A stretch of DNA of 64,000 nt from Halosolutus amylolyticus (GTDB lineage Archaea; Halobacteriota; Halobacteria; Halobacteriales; Natrialbaceae), in contig NZ_JALIQP010000006.1 of the NCBI RefSeq assembly GCF_023566055.1, positions 62,001 to 126,000 of the forward strand. The letters run 5' to 3'. Positions 49,743 to 59,143 of this stretch are shown here, piece after piece. The notes below the pieces were generated by a model that ran no database searches, was not told the origin of the DNA, and saw only the letters and a program-made list of their open reading frames with translations. The position numbers and the translations under genes were made by a program. The first letter of the stretch is position 1. The number at the start of each line of letters is the position of its first letter.

Positions 49743-51485
49743 ATGGCACACAAGCTAGACGTTCTCGGGCTGTTCGACAACGAGTATCGCGACGACGGCT
49801 TCCGAACCTGCTCCGTGACGGGACTCGAGGTCCACCGCTCCGTCGACAACCACGTCAAACTGTTCGGGCTCACGGCGGTCGTCGCCCTACTGTACGGCGG
49901 AATCTTCGCGTTCACCGTGGCGATGACCCGCTGGGAAGTGATCGGCCTCCTCGGGGCCGACGCCTTCTACACGCACCTCAGCCTCCACGCGTGGAACCTG
50001 CTCATCTTCTGGATGGTGTTCATGGAGGTCGCAATCCTCTACGTCGGCGGGCCGATGGTGCTCGGCAGACGGCTGCCGCTCACGCGAATCGCGAAGGCGG
50101 GCTGGGCCGTCATGGTCGGCGGGGCCGTGCTCGTCAACTACGCCATCTGGACTACCGAGGCACCGAACGAGGCACCGCTGCTGACGGCCTACGTCCCGAT
50201 GCCGATCTCGCCGCTGTTCTACGCCGGCGCGTGCGTGTTCATCCTGGGTACCGTCGTCGCGGCATTGCCGTTTTTCGTCTCGATGTGGCGCGAAAAGCGC
50301 GAGAATCCGGGGAAGACGCTTCCGCTCGTCAGCTTCGCCGCGTTCGTCACGTCGATCATCGCCGTCGAGGCGCTGGTCGGCGGCCTGCTGGCGTTCGGTC
50401 CCGCCCTGCTGTGGCGGCTGGAACTGATCCAGTGGTGGGACGCCGCCTGGTACCGCCAGATGTACTGGATCATCGGCCACGGCACCCAGCAGATCAACCT
50501 CGTCGCGATGATCGCGGTCTGGTACTTCCTGACCCACGTCGTCGCCGGCGCGGAGGTCGTCAGCGAGAAGGTCTCGCGGACGGCGTTCATCCTCTACCTG
50601 TTCTTCATCAACCTCGGCGCGGCACACCACCTGCTGTCGGATCCCGCGGTCTCGACCGGGTGGCGCATCTGGAACACCTCCTACGCGTTCTACGGCGCGA
50701 CGTTCGCGAGCCTCATCCACGCGTTCGCCATCCCGGCCGGGATCGAGGCCGGCCGCCGCAAGCGCGGGAAGGGCGGCGGACTGTTCGGCTGGCTCACGTC
50801 CGCACCGTGGTCGAACCCGGTGTTCTCCTCGACCATCTTCTCGATCATCCTCTTTGGCTTCCTCGGCGGGATCACCGGCGTGATGATGGGGCAGCTCCAG
50901 CTCAACATGACCTGGCACAACACGTTCGCGACGGTGGGCCACTTCCACGGGACCGTCGTCCTCGGGACCACCGTCGCGTTCATGGGGCTGGCCTTCTTCG
51001 TGATCCGGACCATGTTCATGCGCCAGTACGTCTCCGAACGGCTCGCGTCGATCCAGCCGTTCTTCTACTCGGCCGCGATGGGCGTCGCCGTCCTCATGAT
51101 GATGTACGTCGGCATCCTCTACGGCATCCCGCGCCGAACGTCCGAAGTCGTCGAGAACATCCCCGGCACCGAGTTCAGCCTCTCGGCCGCGTCGCCGCTG
51201 TTCGCGATCTTCGGGATCTTCGCGTTGCTGGCTATCGTGGGCGGCGTCCTGTTCGTCCTCGTCGCCGTCGGCTCGCTGGTCTTCGGCGATCGGGTCGAGA
51301 ACGGGGACAACGCAGATCTGATCGCCGACGGGGGACTCGGGATGGCACAGGACCCCGACGACCCCGTCCACGCCTACGAGATGCGCGGCACGTTCGTCCT
51401 CTGTCTGATCTTCCTCGCCGCGTTCGTGATCACCTACCTGCTGAACTGGTATCTGCTCACACAGCTCTGGTCGATCGGCGCCTGA
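49743..51485 (+). CDS. B-family heme-copper subunit I with Tyr-to-Gln active site, probable nitric oxide reductase (580 aa)
   Basis: It aligns end to end with Thermus ba3 oxidase (B family): low-spin heme ligand in THLSLHAW (His82), helix VI IIGHGTQQINLV (His246), the CuB/FeB pair GAAHHLLSD (His295, His296) and WHNTFATVGHFHGT (His400, His402). In oxygen reductases of this family helix VI reads GHPxVY, with Tyr cross-linked to the first His; here the Tyr position is Gln250. Loss of this Tyr is the recognised mark of NO reductase-type members. With two nirK genes nearby, NO reduction to N2O is the best inference; oxygen reduction cannot be fully excluded. Confidence 0.9.
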   Translation: MAHKLDVLGLFDNEYRDDGFRTCSVTGLEVHRSVDNHVKLFGLTAVVALLYGGIFAFTVAMTRWEVIGLLGADAFYTHLSLHAWNLLIFWMVFMEVAILYVGGPMVLGRRLPLTRIAKAGWAVMVGGAVLVNYAIWTTEAPNEAPLLTAYVPMPISPLFYAGACVFILGTVVAALPFFVSMWREKRENPGKTLPLVSFAAFVTSIIAVEALVGGLLAFGPALLWRLELIQWWDAAWYRQMYWIIGHGTQQINLVAMIAVWYFLTHVVAGAEVVSEKVSRTAFILYLFFINLGAAHHLLSDPAVSTGWRIWNTSYAFYGATFASLIHAFAIPAGIEAGRRKRGKGGGLFGWLTSAPWSNPVFSSTIFSIILFGFLGGITGVMMGQLQLNMTWHNTFATVGHFHGTVVLGTTVAFMGLAFFVIRTMFMRQYVSERLASIQPFFYSAAMGVAVLMMMYVGILYGIPRRTSEVVENIPGTEFSLSAASPLFAIFGIFALLAIVGGVLFVLVAVGSLVFGDRVENGDNADLIADGGLGMAQDPDDPVHAYEMRGTFVLCLIFLAAFVITYLLNWYLLTQLWSIGA

Positions 51486-51543
51486 TCGACCCGTCGAACC
51501 GTTTCCGATCGATCTCACGACCCGTTTCGCCCGATTCACACTC

Positions 51544-52263
51544 ATGACACACTCCGACGCCGACGCGACCGCATCGCCCTTCGAGTTCCTCAGCCGCGTC
51601 CTCGGCCAGGCCTGGCGGGACCTCCTGAGCGTCTACTACGCCAACACGCCGATCTGGCGCCTGCTCAAGAGCGTCGGACTGCTCTTTTTCGGCTTCTTCT
51701 GCTGGTCGGCGTCGAACCTGGTGCTCTCCTACGGGATCGACTGGACGATCCTCCGGTACATCCGATCGTACGGATTCGTACTCCTCCTCTGGGGGCCGCT
51801 GACCCACGCCGTGGTCGTCCCGCTCGTGATCCGCCTCCGTCGAAGCGCCGAGTCGCCGATCCTGCGGACGATCGCCCGCCAGGGCTCGAAGATCAACCTC
51901 TCGATCTTCCTGGCGATCGTCCTGATCCTCGGGACGTTCCCCGTCGGGCCGATGACGCTCGACTTCCAGACGACGCTACAGGGCGGATCCGGCTCGGACG
52001 TGAACCCCGACCTGCTGTGTACCCGATCGGACGGGGAGATCCACTGTCACCTCTCCGAGTCGGAGGGAATCGACCACGTCGTCGTGACGAGCGGCGATCG
52101 CGAGGTCGAGCGCGTCGACGACCCGCCGTTCGAGTTCACGATACGCGAGGACGAACTCGAGGAGGTGGTCGGCCAGCAGGAGTTCGTCGTCGAGTTGCAG
52201 GACGAGGACGGCGACACGATCCGGCGATACCGGCGGTACGCGTCGTCGATTCCGAACAAATAA
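51544..52263 (+). CDS. membrane protein associated with the heme-copper cluster (239 aa)
   Basis: Three hydrophobic helices (about 42-65, 72-95 and 118-137) are followed by an external beta-rich domain of about 90 residues with two cysteines (LLCTRSDGEIHCHL) that may form a disulfide, and strands such as VVTSGDREVERVDDPPFEF resembling an Ig-like fold. No family recognised. It follows subunit I by 58 bp on the same strand and ends at a strong terminator, so it is probably the last gene of that operon and an assembly factor or accessory subunit. Confidence 0.75.
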   Translation: MTHSDADATASPFEFLSRVLGQAWRDLLSVYYANTPIWRLLKSVGLLFFGFFCWSASNLVLSYGIDWTILRYIRSYGFVLLLWGPLTHAVVVPLVIRLRRSAESPILRTIARQGSKINLSIFLAIVLILGTFPVGPMTLDFQTTLQGGSGSDVNPDLLCTRSDGEIHCHLSESEGIDHVVVTSGDREVERVDDPPFEFTIREDELEEVVGQQEFVVELQDEDGDTIRRYRRYASSIPNK

Positions 52264-52270
52264 TCACGAC

Positions 52271-52300
52271 GAGAGATCCGTGAACAGAAACGGATCTCTC
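52271..52300. terminator. bidirectional hairpin terminator
   Basis: A perfect 11-bp inverted repeat, GAGAGATCCGT (52271-52281) and ACGGATCTCTC (52290-52300), with an 8-nt loop GAACAGAA. It lies between two convergent genes, 8 bp after the membrane protein stop. Confidence 0.75.
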
Positions 52301-52329
52301 GCGGACGAGCCGAGACAGTTGCGCAGATC

Positions 52330-53298
52330 TCACCGGAATTCGAACCGAGCACCACCCTCTGGACTTTCGGCAAGCGACACGTCAAGATCGTGATCTTCGG
52401 CGATTCGCCGCACGATCGTCAATCCGACCCCACTCCCACCGTAGCTCGTCGTGAACCCATGTTCGAACACTTGCTCTCGTTTTTCCGGCGGGATCCCCTC
52501 TCCGGTATCCTCGGCGTAGAACCCCTCGTCTACGGGGCCAACTCGGACAGTTACGTGGCTCCCGCCGTGGCCAACTGCGTTCCGGAACAGGTTCTCGAAA
52601 AGTGCCTGCAACTGGCTCCTGTCGGCGTCGATCGTGGAGTTTTGCGTTTCGAGGGTCGCAGACTGGGTATCGATCGATTTCCACGCGTCTCGTGCGATAG
52701 CAGACAGCGAGACACGTTCGTGCTCCTTTTCCGAAGTACTGGACCGGGCGAGCGCTGTAAGATCCACAACGAGATCCTCGACTCGTCCCAATGCGTCCGC
52801 AACTCCATCCAGGTTGGCCTCGTCACCGGTCTCGCGATACTGATCGAGTTCTGCCAGCGCGACCGCCAGGGGGTTCCGAAGATCGTGGGACACCATACTT
52901 GCAAACTGGTCTAAGCGCTCGTTCTGGCGTTCGAGTTCCGCTGCTGTTTGGCGAGCGTCAGTCACTTCTTGCGTGACCAGTACGCCGTACGACTCGTCAT
53001 CGATACGCACTGATCTCGTCTCGAGATGGTGGATTCGACCCTGGTATTCTGTATCGAATGATCGAGAGGAACCATCGATCGTGTCCCGAAGTTTCGGCTC
53101 GAGTTCGGTTACCGTTTCCTCGGGGAAAAGTTCGCCGAGCTGTTTGCCGACCATCTCCGTAGCCCTTCTCCTCGAGAACGGGAGGGTCTCGGGGCCAATG
53201 ATACGATAGCGGAGGTCAGCGTCGAACAGTACTAAGACACCGTTTGGGAACGTATCGACGAGGGCCCGGTAACCATCCGGTAGAGGAGTATGTTCCAT
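52330..53298 (-). CDS. PAS-domain sensor histidine kinase (322 aa)
   Basis: PAS domain (about 10-115, ending GVLVTQEVTDARQ), HisKA with the phospho-accepting His in SMVSHDLRNPLAVALAEL (about 132-149), and HATPase_c with N box FENLFRNAVGHGG, G1 EDTGEGIPPEKREQVFEHG and G2 GGSGVGLTIVRRIAEDH. All catalytic boxes are intact. No membrane segment, so it is a soluble sensor. No response regulator is adjacent. Codon third positions are somewhat more A/T-rich than in the surrounding genes. Confidence 0.9.
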   Translation of the reverse strand: MEHTPLPDGYRALVDTFPNGVLVLFDADLRYRIIGPETLPFSRRRATEMVGKQLGELFPEETVTELEPKLRDTIDGSSRSFDTEYQGRIHHLETRSVRIDDESYGVLVTQEVTDARQTAAELERQNERLDQFASMVSHDLRNPLAVALAELDQYRETGDEANLDGVADALGRVEDLVVDLTALARSSTSEKEHERVSLSAIARDAWKSIDTQSATLETQNSTIDADRSQLQALFENLFRNAVGHGGSHVTVRVGPVDEGFYAEDTGEGIPPEKREQVFEHGFTTSYGGSGVGLTIVRRIAEDHDLDVSLAESPEGGARFEFR

Positions 53299-53464
53299 AT
53301 GTAAATTCAGTTATCTACAAGACGACCTTTCACCTGTTAAATATATTGGCCGATTGCAGAAAGCCGCGTCGAAATATCTGAAGAACCGATCGAGATGAAA
53401 GTAACTACCAGGCAGCCGCTTCCTCTATTCGAGAGTTTATATGGTCTCTTTTCTGGTAGTTCTT

Positions 53465-54511
53465 ATGGATGATACCCAGGATGTTGTGTTACCGTCGGCG
53501 TTCGATGACCTGGATATTGGTATCACCTTACGGGAGCCGGAGACAGGACAACTCATCGATATGAACGAACAGGTAGAGCGGATATACGGCTACTCTCGGG
53601 AGGAACTACTCGAGATGAAGATCGAGGAGTATACCGCCCCTTCGACGAAATTTTCGCAGGACTCGGCAATCCGTCGAATCCACGCTGCAGCCGATGGGAA
53701 TTCACAGGTGTTCGAATGGCGGGTCGAACGGTCCAATGGTGAACTGGTCTGGGTTCGCGTCTGCCTCAATCAGACGACGATCGGAGGGAACACGTATGTC
53801 GTCGCCGAAATTCGCGATATTAGTGAGTACAAGGCACGAGAGCGACGATTACGCCTCCTTAATCGCGTCGTCCGACACAACCTCCGAAACGAGACGAACG
53901 TACTTATGGGGTACGCCGACCGTCTCAAAAGCGCCGTCGAAGAAAAGACGCTCGAACAGGAGGTCGAGACGATTCTGGAGATTGCCACGGAGATCGGGAC
54001 GTTGAGCGACTCGATTCAGCAAATAGAGGAGATCGCGAAGCCCGACGCAACACAGCGCTCTCCGTCGAATATCGCAGATCTGGTCCGAGAAGTCGTTACG
54101 GAGACGCGTGCTGAATATACAGACATCGAGCTAACTGTCGATATTCGGGCCGATGTCTGGGTTAGCGCCGACAGGGGCCTTCGCCACGCGATCAAACACG
54201 CCATCGAGAACGCGATCGTCCACAACGACCGTGACACCTCGTCTGTCGAGGTACTCATCACCACAGTGCCGGACACTGATCAGGGGGAGATACGCATCAT
54301 TGATACTGGACCAGCTATCCCGGACGTCGAAGTCGACGTTCTCAGAGAGGACATCACGGCGAGTACCACCTACCACGGATCTGGCGTCGGTCTATGGGTG
54401 ATGCAGTGGTGTGTCGACTCTCTCGGGGGTGAACTCGTCTTTGACGAGAATTCCCCTCGCGGAAACGTTGTACGGTTCGTACTTCCCCAGATCGATGTCT
54501 CTGAGACGTAG
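53465..54511 (+). CDS. PAS-domain sensor histidine kinase in lower-G+C DNA (348 aa)
   Basis: PAS domain (about 10-125, YGYSREELLEMKIEEYTAPS, then VVAEIRDISEYKARERR), HisKA with NRVVRHNLRNETNVLMGYAD (about 132-151, His at RHN) and HATPase_c with HAIENAIVHND and GSGVGLWVMQW. ATG 53465 is preceded by a TATA-like GAGTTTATATGG (about 53433-53443). G+C is visibly lower than in the flanks (about 52% in a 60-base sample at 53521), which suggests foreign origin. It is divergent from the kinase at 52330-53298; the signal is unknown. Confidence 0.88.
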   Translation: MDDTQDVVLPSAFDDLDIGITLREPETGQLIDMNEQVERIYGYSREELLEMKIEEYTAPSTKFSQDSAIRRIHAAADGNSQVFEWRVERSNGELVWVRVCLNQTTIGGNTYVVAEIRDISEYKARERRLRLLNRVVRHNLRNETNVLMGYADRLKSAVEEKTLEQEVETILEIATEIGTLSDSIQQIEEIAKPDATQRSPSNIADLVREVVTETRAEYTDIELTVDIRADVWVSADRGLRHAIKHAIENAIVHNDRDTSSVEVLITTVPDTDQGEIRIIDTGPAIPDVEVDVLREDITASTTYHGSGVGLWVMQWCVDSLGGELVFDENSPRGNVVRFVLPQIDVSET

Positions 54512-54603
54512 AGGGTGTTTCCACTCTCCCTCTCGCCGGAGATCGTTCGGTCCTCCAATCAAGTGTTCTGTGATGCCCTATCGAGTGGATCTACCGACTG
54601 CTC

Positions 54604-57075
54604 TCACCGATCGTCCTCTAGCACCGATCGCGACGAGTTGAGGACGACGAGGGCGCTACTGGTCGCCATCGCGACGGCCGCGAAGAGCGGGTTGATCAGC
54701 CCCGCGGCGGCCAGCGGGATCGCGACGGCGTTGTACAGCAGCGCCCAGCCGACGTTCTCGCGGATGCGCCGCCGGGTGCCCTCGGCGAGGTCGAACACGG
54801 ACCGGACGGCGCGGAGATCGCTCGCGGTCACGACCGCGTCTGCGGCGTCGGTCGCGCGGGCCGTCCCGCTCCCGAGCGCGATACCGACGTCGGCCGCGGC
54901 CAGCGCCGGCGCGTCGTTCGTCCCGTCGCCGACCATCGCCGTCACACCTTCCCGGGAGAGTCGCCGGACGGTCTCGACCTTCCCGTCGGGCGGGACGCCC
55001 GCGAAGACGCGATCGACCGCCGGATGCTCGCGGACGGTCGTCGTCGCGGCCGCGTCGTCCCCGGTCAGCACGACCACCTCGCGATCCGCGAACGATTCCA
55101 GAACCGATCGCCACTCCGATCGCGTCCGATCGCCGACGACGGCGACGGCCCGTGCCGCCCCGCCGTAGCCGATGACGACGGGGAGTCGGCCCCGATCTCG
55201 AGCGTCCGCGACGGCCGATTCGAGGGCGTCCGGGACCGGCCCGGCAAGCCGCTCGACGAGGGTGGGCGTGCCGACGACGACGCGATCGGCGTCTCGAGGA
55301 TCGTCGGTGTCGCCGGCCCTCGCGCCCGCGACCGTCGCGCTCACGCCCTCGCCGGGGTGGCGCTCGAAGTCGGTCACGTCGAGGACGTCCTCGCCCGTGG
55401 AACGCACGTCGCCGGACGCGTGATCGAGGTGGCCGCCGTCGGCCGTAATTCGATCACTTTCCGGACCCTCGACCGCGTGGGCCACGATCGCGGCGGCGGC
55501 GGGGTGTTCGGACCGACGCTCGACGGCGGCCGCGAGATCGATCGCGTCGGCCTCCCCGTGGACCTCGCGCACGGTCATCTCACCCGCTGTCAGCGTGCCG
55601 GTCTTGTCGAAGACGATCGTCTCGACGGACGAGACCGACTCGAAGAGGGCCGCGTTCGCGACGACGATCCCGCGTTCGAGCGCGTCGCGAAGGCCGGAAG
55701 CGACGGCCAGCGGGGTCGCTAGCCCCATCGCGCAGGGACAGGAGACGACGAGCACGGTCAGCCCGGTCAGTACCGCGTCCGGAATCGGTGTTCCCGTCGC
55801 GAGTCGCCACCCCGTGACGACGACCGCGAGCGTCAGGACGAAGGGGACGAAGATCGTCGCGAGCCGATCGGCCAGCCGCTGGACGCCAGGCGTCGCGCTC
55901 TGGATCTCCCACATGAGCGTCGCGATGCGATCGAGCGTGCTCTCGGCGTCCGCGCCCACTGCGACGACGAGCGCGCTGTCGGTCACGATCGCGCCGCCGA
56001 CGACCCGGTCTCCGGGCCGCTTCGTGACCGGCAGGGACTCGCCGGTGAGCACCGACTCGTCGACGGCCGCCGTCCCCTCGATCACCGTGCCGTCGACGGG
56101 AATCCGCTCGCCGGGCCTGACGAGGACCTCGTCGCCCGCCGCGAGCCGATCGATCGGGACCGTTTCGGTTCCCTCGCCTTCGGGGAGTCTGCGAGTCGCC
56201 TCGCGGACCTGCGCGGCCGTCACGTCCGCGAGCAGGTCGGTTGCCCGGCGCTTGATCCGGCGCTCGTAATAGGTACCCAGGCTGACGACCATGATCACGG
56301 CGACGGTGACGTCGTAGTAGAGGTGGGTACTGCCCGTCGCGAGCGCGACCGTGCTGTAGGCGTAGGCCGAGACCGCCGCGATAGCGATCAGCAGATCCAT
56401 GTTCGGCTGGCCGACCCGCAGGCTGACGTACGCGCCGCGCAGGACGGGGTAGCCGGTGTAGAACAGCACGCCGCCGGCGAACAGGCCGATCATCGCGAAC
56501 GGGATGGTCGTTCCGAGCGGGGAGGTCGCGTCGACCGAGAGGATGCCCGTCTCGATCCCCACGTAGCTGGGATAGAGGTAGAACAGGTACCACGGCATGA
56601 CGAGCATCGAGAGGAAGCCGCCGACCAGCAGCCGCTCGACGAGGTCCTCGTCGGCGCGCGTGCGCTCGTCGTCGTCGCGGAATCGCGCGTCGTACCCGTA
56701 GCCGGAGAGCACGTCGGGGAGGTCGGCCTCGTCCAGCCGATCGGGATCGTAGACGACGCGGGCGGTGTCGGTCGCGTAACTCGCCTCGACCGCGAGGATT
56801 CCGTCCTCGCCCTCGCCCAGCAGGGAGACGAACCCCTCGCAGGTCGAACAGTGCATCCCGTCGATCGCGAGGAACGTCTCCGTCGCCCCGTCGGGAACCT
56901 CTCGATCGACTGACTCTGAGGCCCGCTCGACGACGCACTCGCGATCGACGTCCTCGACGGTCTCCAGGGTCGCGCTCACCTCGAGACAGCCCCGACAGCA
57001 GAAGCGCCCCTCGACGTCTGTGGCTGTCACCGGGGGCTCCGGCGTCGGGAGCCCGCAGAGCGAGCAGGAACTCAT
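54604..57075 (-). CDS. FixI/CcoI-like copper-transporting P1B-type ATPase (823 aa)
   Basis: The N-terminus has a treble-clef-like CSLCGLP...FCCRGC segment (residues 4-30) and a heavy-metal-associated domain with CSTC (76-79). Eight predicted helices include the metal site [13 protein letters not shown]. Catalytic motifs are FDKTGTLT (phosphorylated Asp), [14 protein letters not shown] (HP motif) and [10 protein letters not shown]. The N-terminal Cys cluster plus HMA arrangement is that of CopA2/FixI pumps that supply copper to heme-copper enzymes rather than simple detoxification pumps, fitting the neighbours. It follows the DUF3054 gene on the same strand by 91 bp. Confidence 0.92.
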   Translation of the reverse strand: MSSCSLCGLPTPEPPVTATDVEGRFCCRGCLEVSATLETVEDVDRECVVERASESVDREVPDGATETFLAIDGMHCSTCEGFVSLLGEGEDGILAVEASYATDTARVVYDPDRLDEADLPDVLSGYGYDARFRDDDERTRADEDLVERLLVGGFLSMLVMPWYLFYLYPSYVGIETGILSVDATSPLGTTIPFAMIGLFAGGVLFYTGYPVLRGAYVSLRVGQPNMDLLIAIAAVSAYAYSTVALATGSTHLYYDVTVAVIMVVSLGTYYERRIKRRATDLLADVTAAQVREATRRLPEGEGTETVPIDRLAAGDEVLVRPGERIPVDGTVIEGTAAVDESVLTGESLPVTKRPGDRVVGGAIVTDSALVVAVGADAESTLDRIATLMWEIQSATPGVQRLADRLATIFVPFVLTLAVVVTGWRLATGTPIPDAVLTGLTVLVVSCPCAMGLATPLAVASGLRDALERGIVVANAALFESVSSVETIVFDKTGTLTAGEMTVREVHGEADAIDLAAAVERRSEHPAAAAIVAHAVEGPESDRITADGGHLDHASGDVRSTGEDVLDVTDFERHPGEGVSATVAGARAGDTDDPRDADRVVVGTPTLVERLAGPVPDALESAVADARDRGRLPVVIGYGGAARAVAVVGDRTRSEWRSVLESFADREVVVLTGDDAAATTTVREHPAVDRVFAGVPPDGKVETVRRLSREGVTAMVGDGTNDAPALAAADVGIALGSGTARATDAADAVVTASDLRAVRSVFDLAEGTRRRIRENVGWALLYNAVAIPLAAAGLINPLFAAVAMATSSALVVLNSSRSVLEDDR

Positions 57076-57166
57076 GCCACGGTGGATAGTCGTCGACGCG
57101 ACCGGTAGCCGTGGCGCCGAACACGTTCCCCTCGCCGGCCGACCGGCCGCCCGGCTCGATCGGGCG

Positions 57167-57610
57167 TCACCGTCGTCCCCGCCATCCGCGGATGGTGCCG
57201 GTCACTGCGAGTCGCCACGGGAGGACGAACCCGAGGCCGAGGACCGCGTTGACGAGCAAGAACGACGGCGGCGCGCCGCCGGGAAACAGCGAGGTGGCGC
57301 GGATCGCGCCGCCCAGCAGCGACGCGCCGATCCAGGCGAGACCGACGACGGCGACCGTCCGCCGGGCCGATTCGAGAACCCGGCCGCGATACGCGCCGAC
57401 GAGCGCGGCGACGGTCGCCCACCCGATCACGAACGGCGTCGCGGTGCGGACGGTGTGGGCCGGGAACTCCCAGGGCGCCATCCCGTGGCTGTGCAGGCCG
57501 ACGGCGACGAACGCCGTCACGACGAGCGCGTCGGCGACGGCGAGGACGGCGACCAGCGGAACGGAAGCGACTCGATCGACCGACTCGGGGCGTGGGTGGG
57601 ATTCGATCAT
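57167..57610 (-). CDS. DUF3054-family membrane protein (147 aa)
   Basis: Four hydrophobic helices with the family features [19 protein letters not shown] (about 20-38), [22 protein letters not shown] in the middle and [22 protein letters not shown] near the end. DUF3054 proteins are small four-helix membrane proteins of unknown function. ATG 57610 was preferred to upstream Arg-rich extensions. It is probably cotranscribed with the downstream copper ATPase. Confidence 0.85.
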   Translation of the reverse strand: MIESHPRPESVDRVASVPLVAVLAVADALVVTAFVAVGLHSHGMAPWEFPAHTVRTATPFVIGWATVAALVGAYRGRVLESARRTVAVVGLAWIGASLLGGAIRATSLFPGGAPPSFLLVNAVLGLGFVLPWRLAVTGTIRGWRGRR

Positions 57611-57756
57611 GGCTCTCGTAACACGGTCACCGCGTGTCGGCTCCGATCGAGGGACGGGAGACCGAACGGCTGGCGAGAGGCGCGGCGGTCCCCGCCGTGA
57701 CAGCCCACGGTGACGTTCGATCGAGTCGACGCACGCCACGTATGCGGATTTGCTCC

Positions 57757-57768
57757 CGAACGGGTTCG
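57757..57768. promoter_or_regulatory. operator palindrome in the DUF3054/DUF2249 divergent gap
   Basis: CGAACGGGTTCG is a perfect CGAAC-N2-GTTCG palindrome. It is 147 bp from the DUF3054 start and 126 bp from the DUF2249 start, and no TATA box stands beside it, so its target is unclear. It could serve the copper-ATPase operon through a long leader. Confidence 0.5.
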
Positions 57769-57843
57769 GCGCGTTCGCCCGGACACCTCGACCATGGCTC
57801 GCGCCCCGCTCTCAGCATCCCTCCCGCCAATCGGGACCCGACC

Positions 57844-57855
57844 CGAACACGTCCG
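57844..57855 (+). promoter_or_regulatory. operator palindrome upstream of DUF2249 gene 3
   Basis: CGAACACGTCCG, one mismatch from the perfect palindrome, ends 39 nt before the ATG at 57894, matching the spacing of the other DUF2249 promoters 15 kb away. Confidence 0.65.
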
Positions 57856-57893
57856 GGACGAGACACAGGCCGGCCGAACCCGTACTGAGACGT

Positions 57894-58163
57894 ATGCAGT
57901 CACCCTCGTCCGTTATCGACCGCACCGACGCACCGTCCGATCGCCCGCGCGAGGTGATCGACGTCCGCATGCTCGGGCCGCCGGAACCGCTGACGGAGAC
58001 GCTCGAGACGCTCGCCGACCTCGACACCGAGACGGTCCTGGTCCAGCGCAACGATCGCGCGCCGCAGTTCCTCTACCCGAAACTCGAAGACCGGGGCTAC
58101 GCCTACGAGACCGTCGACCTGGACGACGAAGTCGTGACCGTCATCTGGCGGTCGAACGGCTAG
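57894..58163 (+). CDS. DUF2249-family protein 3 (89 aa)
   Basis: Core VIDVRMLGPPEPLTETLETLA then ETVLVQRNDRAPQFLYPKLEDRGY (about 48-71) and VVTVIWRSNG at the end. It has the DUF2249 fold with PQFLYPKL in place of the PxPLY motif. About 15 N-terminal residues precede the domain. Spacing from its operator fixes the ATG at 57894. The end overlaps the convergent hydrolase gene by 4 bp. Confidence 0.85.
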   Translation: MQSPSSVIDRTDAPSDRPREVIDVRMLGPPEPLTETLETLADLDTETVLVQRNDRAPQFLYPKLEDRGYAYETVDLDDEVVTVIWRSNG

Positions 58164-59065
58164 TTTCCCAGGTGATCGAGCAGAAGATCGGTCACCCGCT
58201 CCGGCCGTTCGTGCTGGACCCAGTGGCTCGTCTCGGACAGGAGTTCGAGGCGACCGTCGTCACAGTATCGGTGGCCCTCGACGGCCAGTTCCGGAACCAG
58301 TGCGGTGTCGTCTTCGCCCCAGACGACGAGCGTCGGCGCTGCGACACGCTCCCGTGACGGACTCGGTGGGTACCGGGCCGCCGCCCGGTACCAGTTGAGC
58401 ATCCCGGTGATCGCACCGTCCTGCCCCCAGGCGCGACGGTAGTGGGCCAGTTCCTCCTCGGTGAACGTCCCTGTCGCGGACGTCTCGCGGAGCGCTCGCT
58501 CGAGAACGCCGAAGTCGGTCGCCCGACAGGCGAGTTCCGGAATCCAGGGGAGCTGAAACGCCATCACGTACCAGCTTCGCCGCAACTGCTCCGGGTTCGA
58601 TCGGAGTTGCTCCCGGTAGGCCGTCGGATGCGGCGCGTTGACGATCGCGAGCCGATCGACGACGTCCGGATGGGACAGGCCGAGTTCCCAGGCGACGGAC
58701 CCGCCCCAGTCGTGGCCGACGACGTGGGCCGACGCCGCCCCCTCGGTTTCGACGAGTTCGACGACGTCTCGCGCGAGTACACGTTGCTGGTACGCCCGGA
58801 CGGCGGCCGGTTTCTCGCTCAGGTTGTACCCGCGCTGGTCGGGCACGAGGACGCGGTAGCCGGCCGCGACCAGCGGTTCGATCTGGGCGCGCCAGCCGTA
58901 CCAGAACTCGGGGAACCCGTGGAGCAAGACGACGAGCGGATCGGTCTCGTCACCGGCCGCGACGACGTGGAGCCGAACGCCGTTGACGGTGCGGCGTGTC
59001 GACTCGACGTCGATCGTCGACAGTAACGACGCGTCGGTCCTACCTGGAGGAGCCGTCGAACCCAT
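58160..59065 (-). CDS. alpha/beta hydrolase, epoxide-hydrolase-like (301 aa)
   Basis: Oxyanion-hole strand LVVLLHGFPEFWYGWRAQI (about 44-62), VPDQRGYNLSEKP, nucleophile elbow VVGHDWGGSVAWELG (about 114-128) with Asp nucleophile, acid in VVWGEDDTAL, and catalytic His in TSHWVQHERPE (about 282-292). Asp at the elbow plus the cap domain makes epoxide hydrolase or haloalkane dehalogenase chemistry likely. A minus-strand TATA-like GGTTTTGAAAC around 59087-59097 supports the start. No link to its denitrification neighbours is evident. Confidence 0.9.
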   Translation of the reverse strand: MGSTAPPGRTDASLLSTIDVESTRRTVNGVRLHVVAAGDETDPLVVLLHGFPEFWYGWRAQIEPLVAAGYRVLVPDQRGYNLSEKPAAVRAYQQRVLARDVVELVETEGAASAHVVGHDWGGSVAWELGLSHPDVVDRLAIVNAPHPTAYREQLRSNPEQLRRSWYVMAFQLPWIPELACRATDFGVLERALRETSATGTFTEEELAHYRRAWGQDGAITGMLNWYRAAARYPPSPSRERVAAPTLVVWGEDDTALVPELAVEGHRYCDDGRLELLSETSHWVQHERPERVTDLLLDHLGN

Positions 59066-59143
59066 ACCGAATAATGTACGCGACGGGGTTTCAAAACCGG
59101 TTGTCCGCCGGATCGCGTTCGTCTCTCACCGTGGCCATGTCGC

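Noticed and set aside
49743-51485. Plain cytochrome ba3 oxygen reductase
   Set aside because: The fold and ligands agree, but the cross-linked Tyr position is Gln (GHGTQQ), and nirK genes flank the operon, so NO reduction is favoured.
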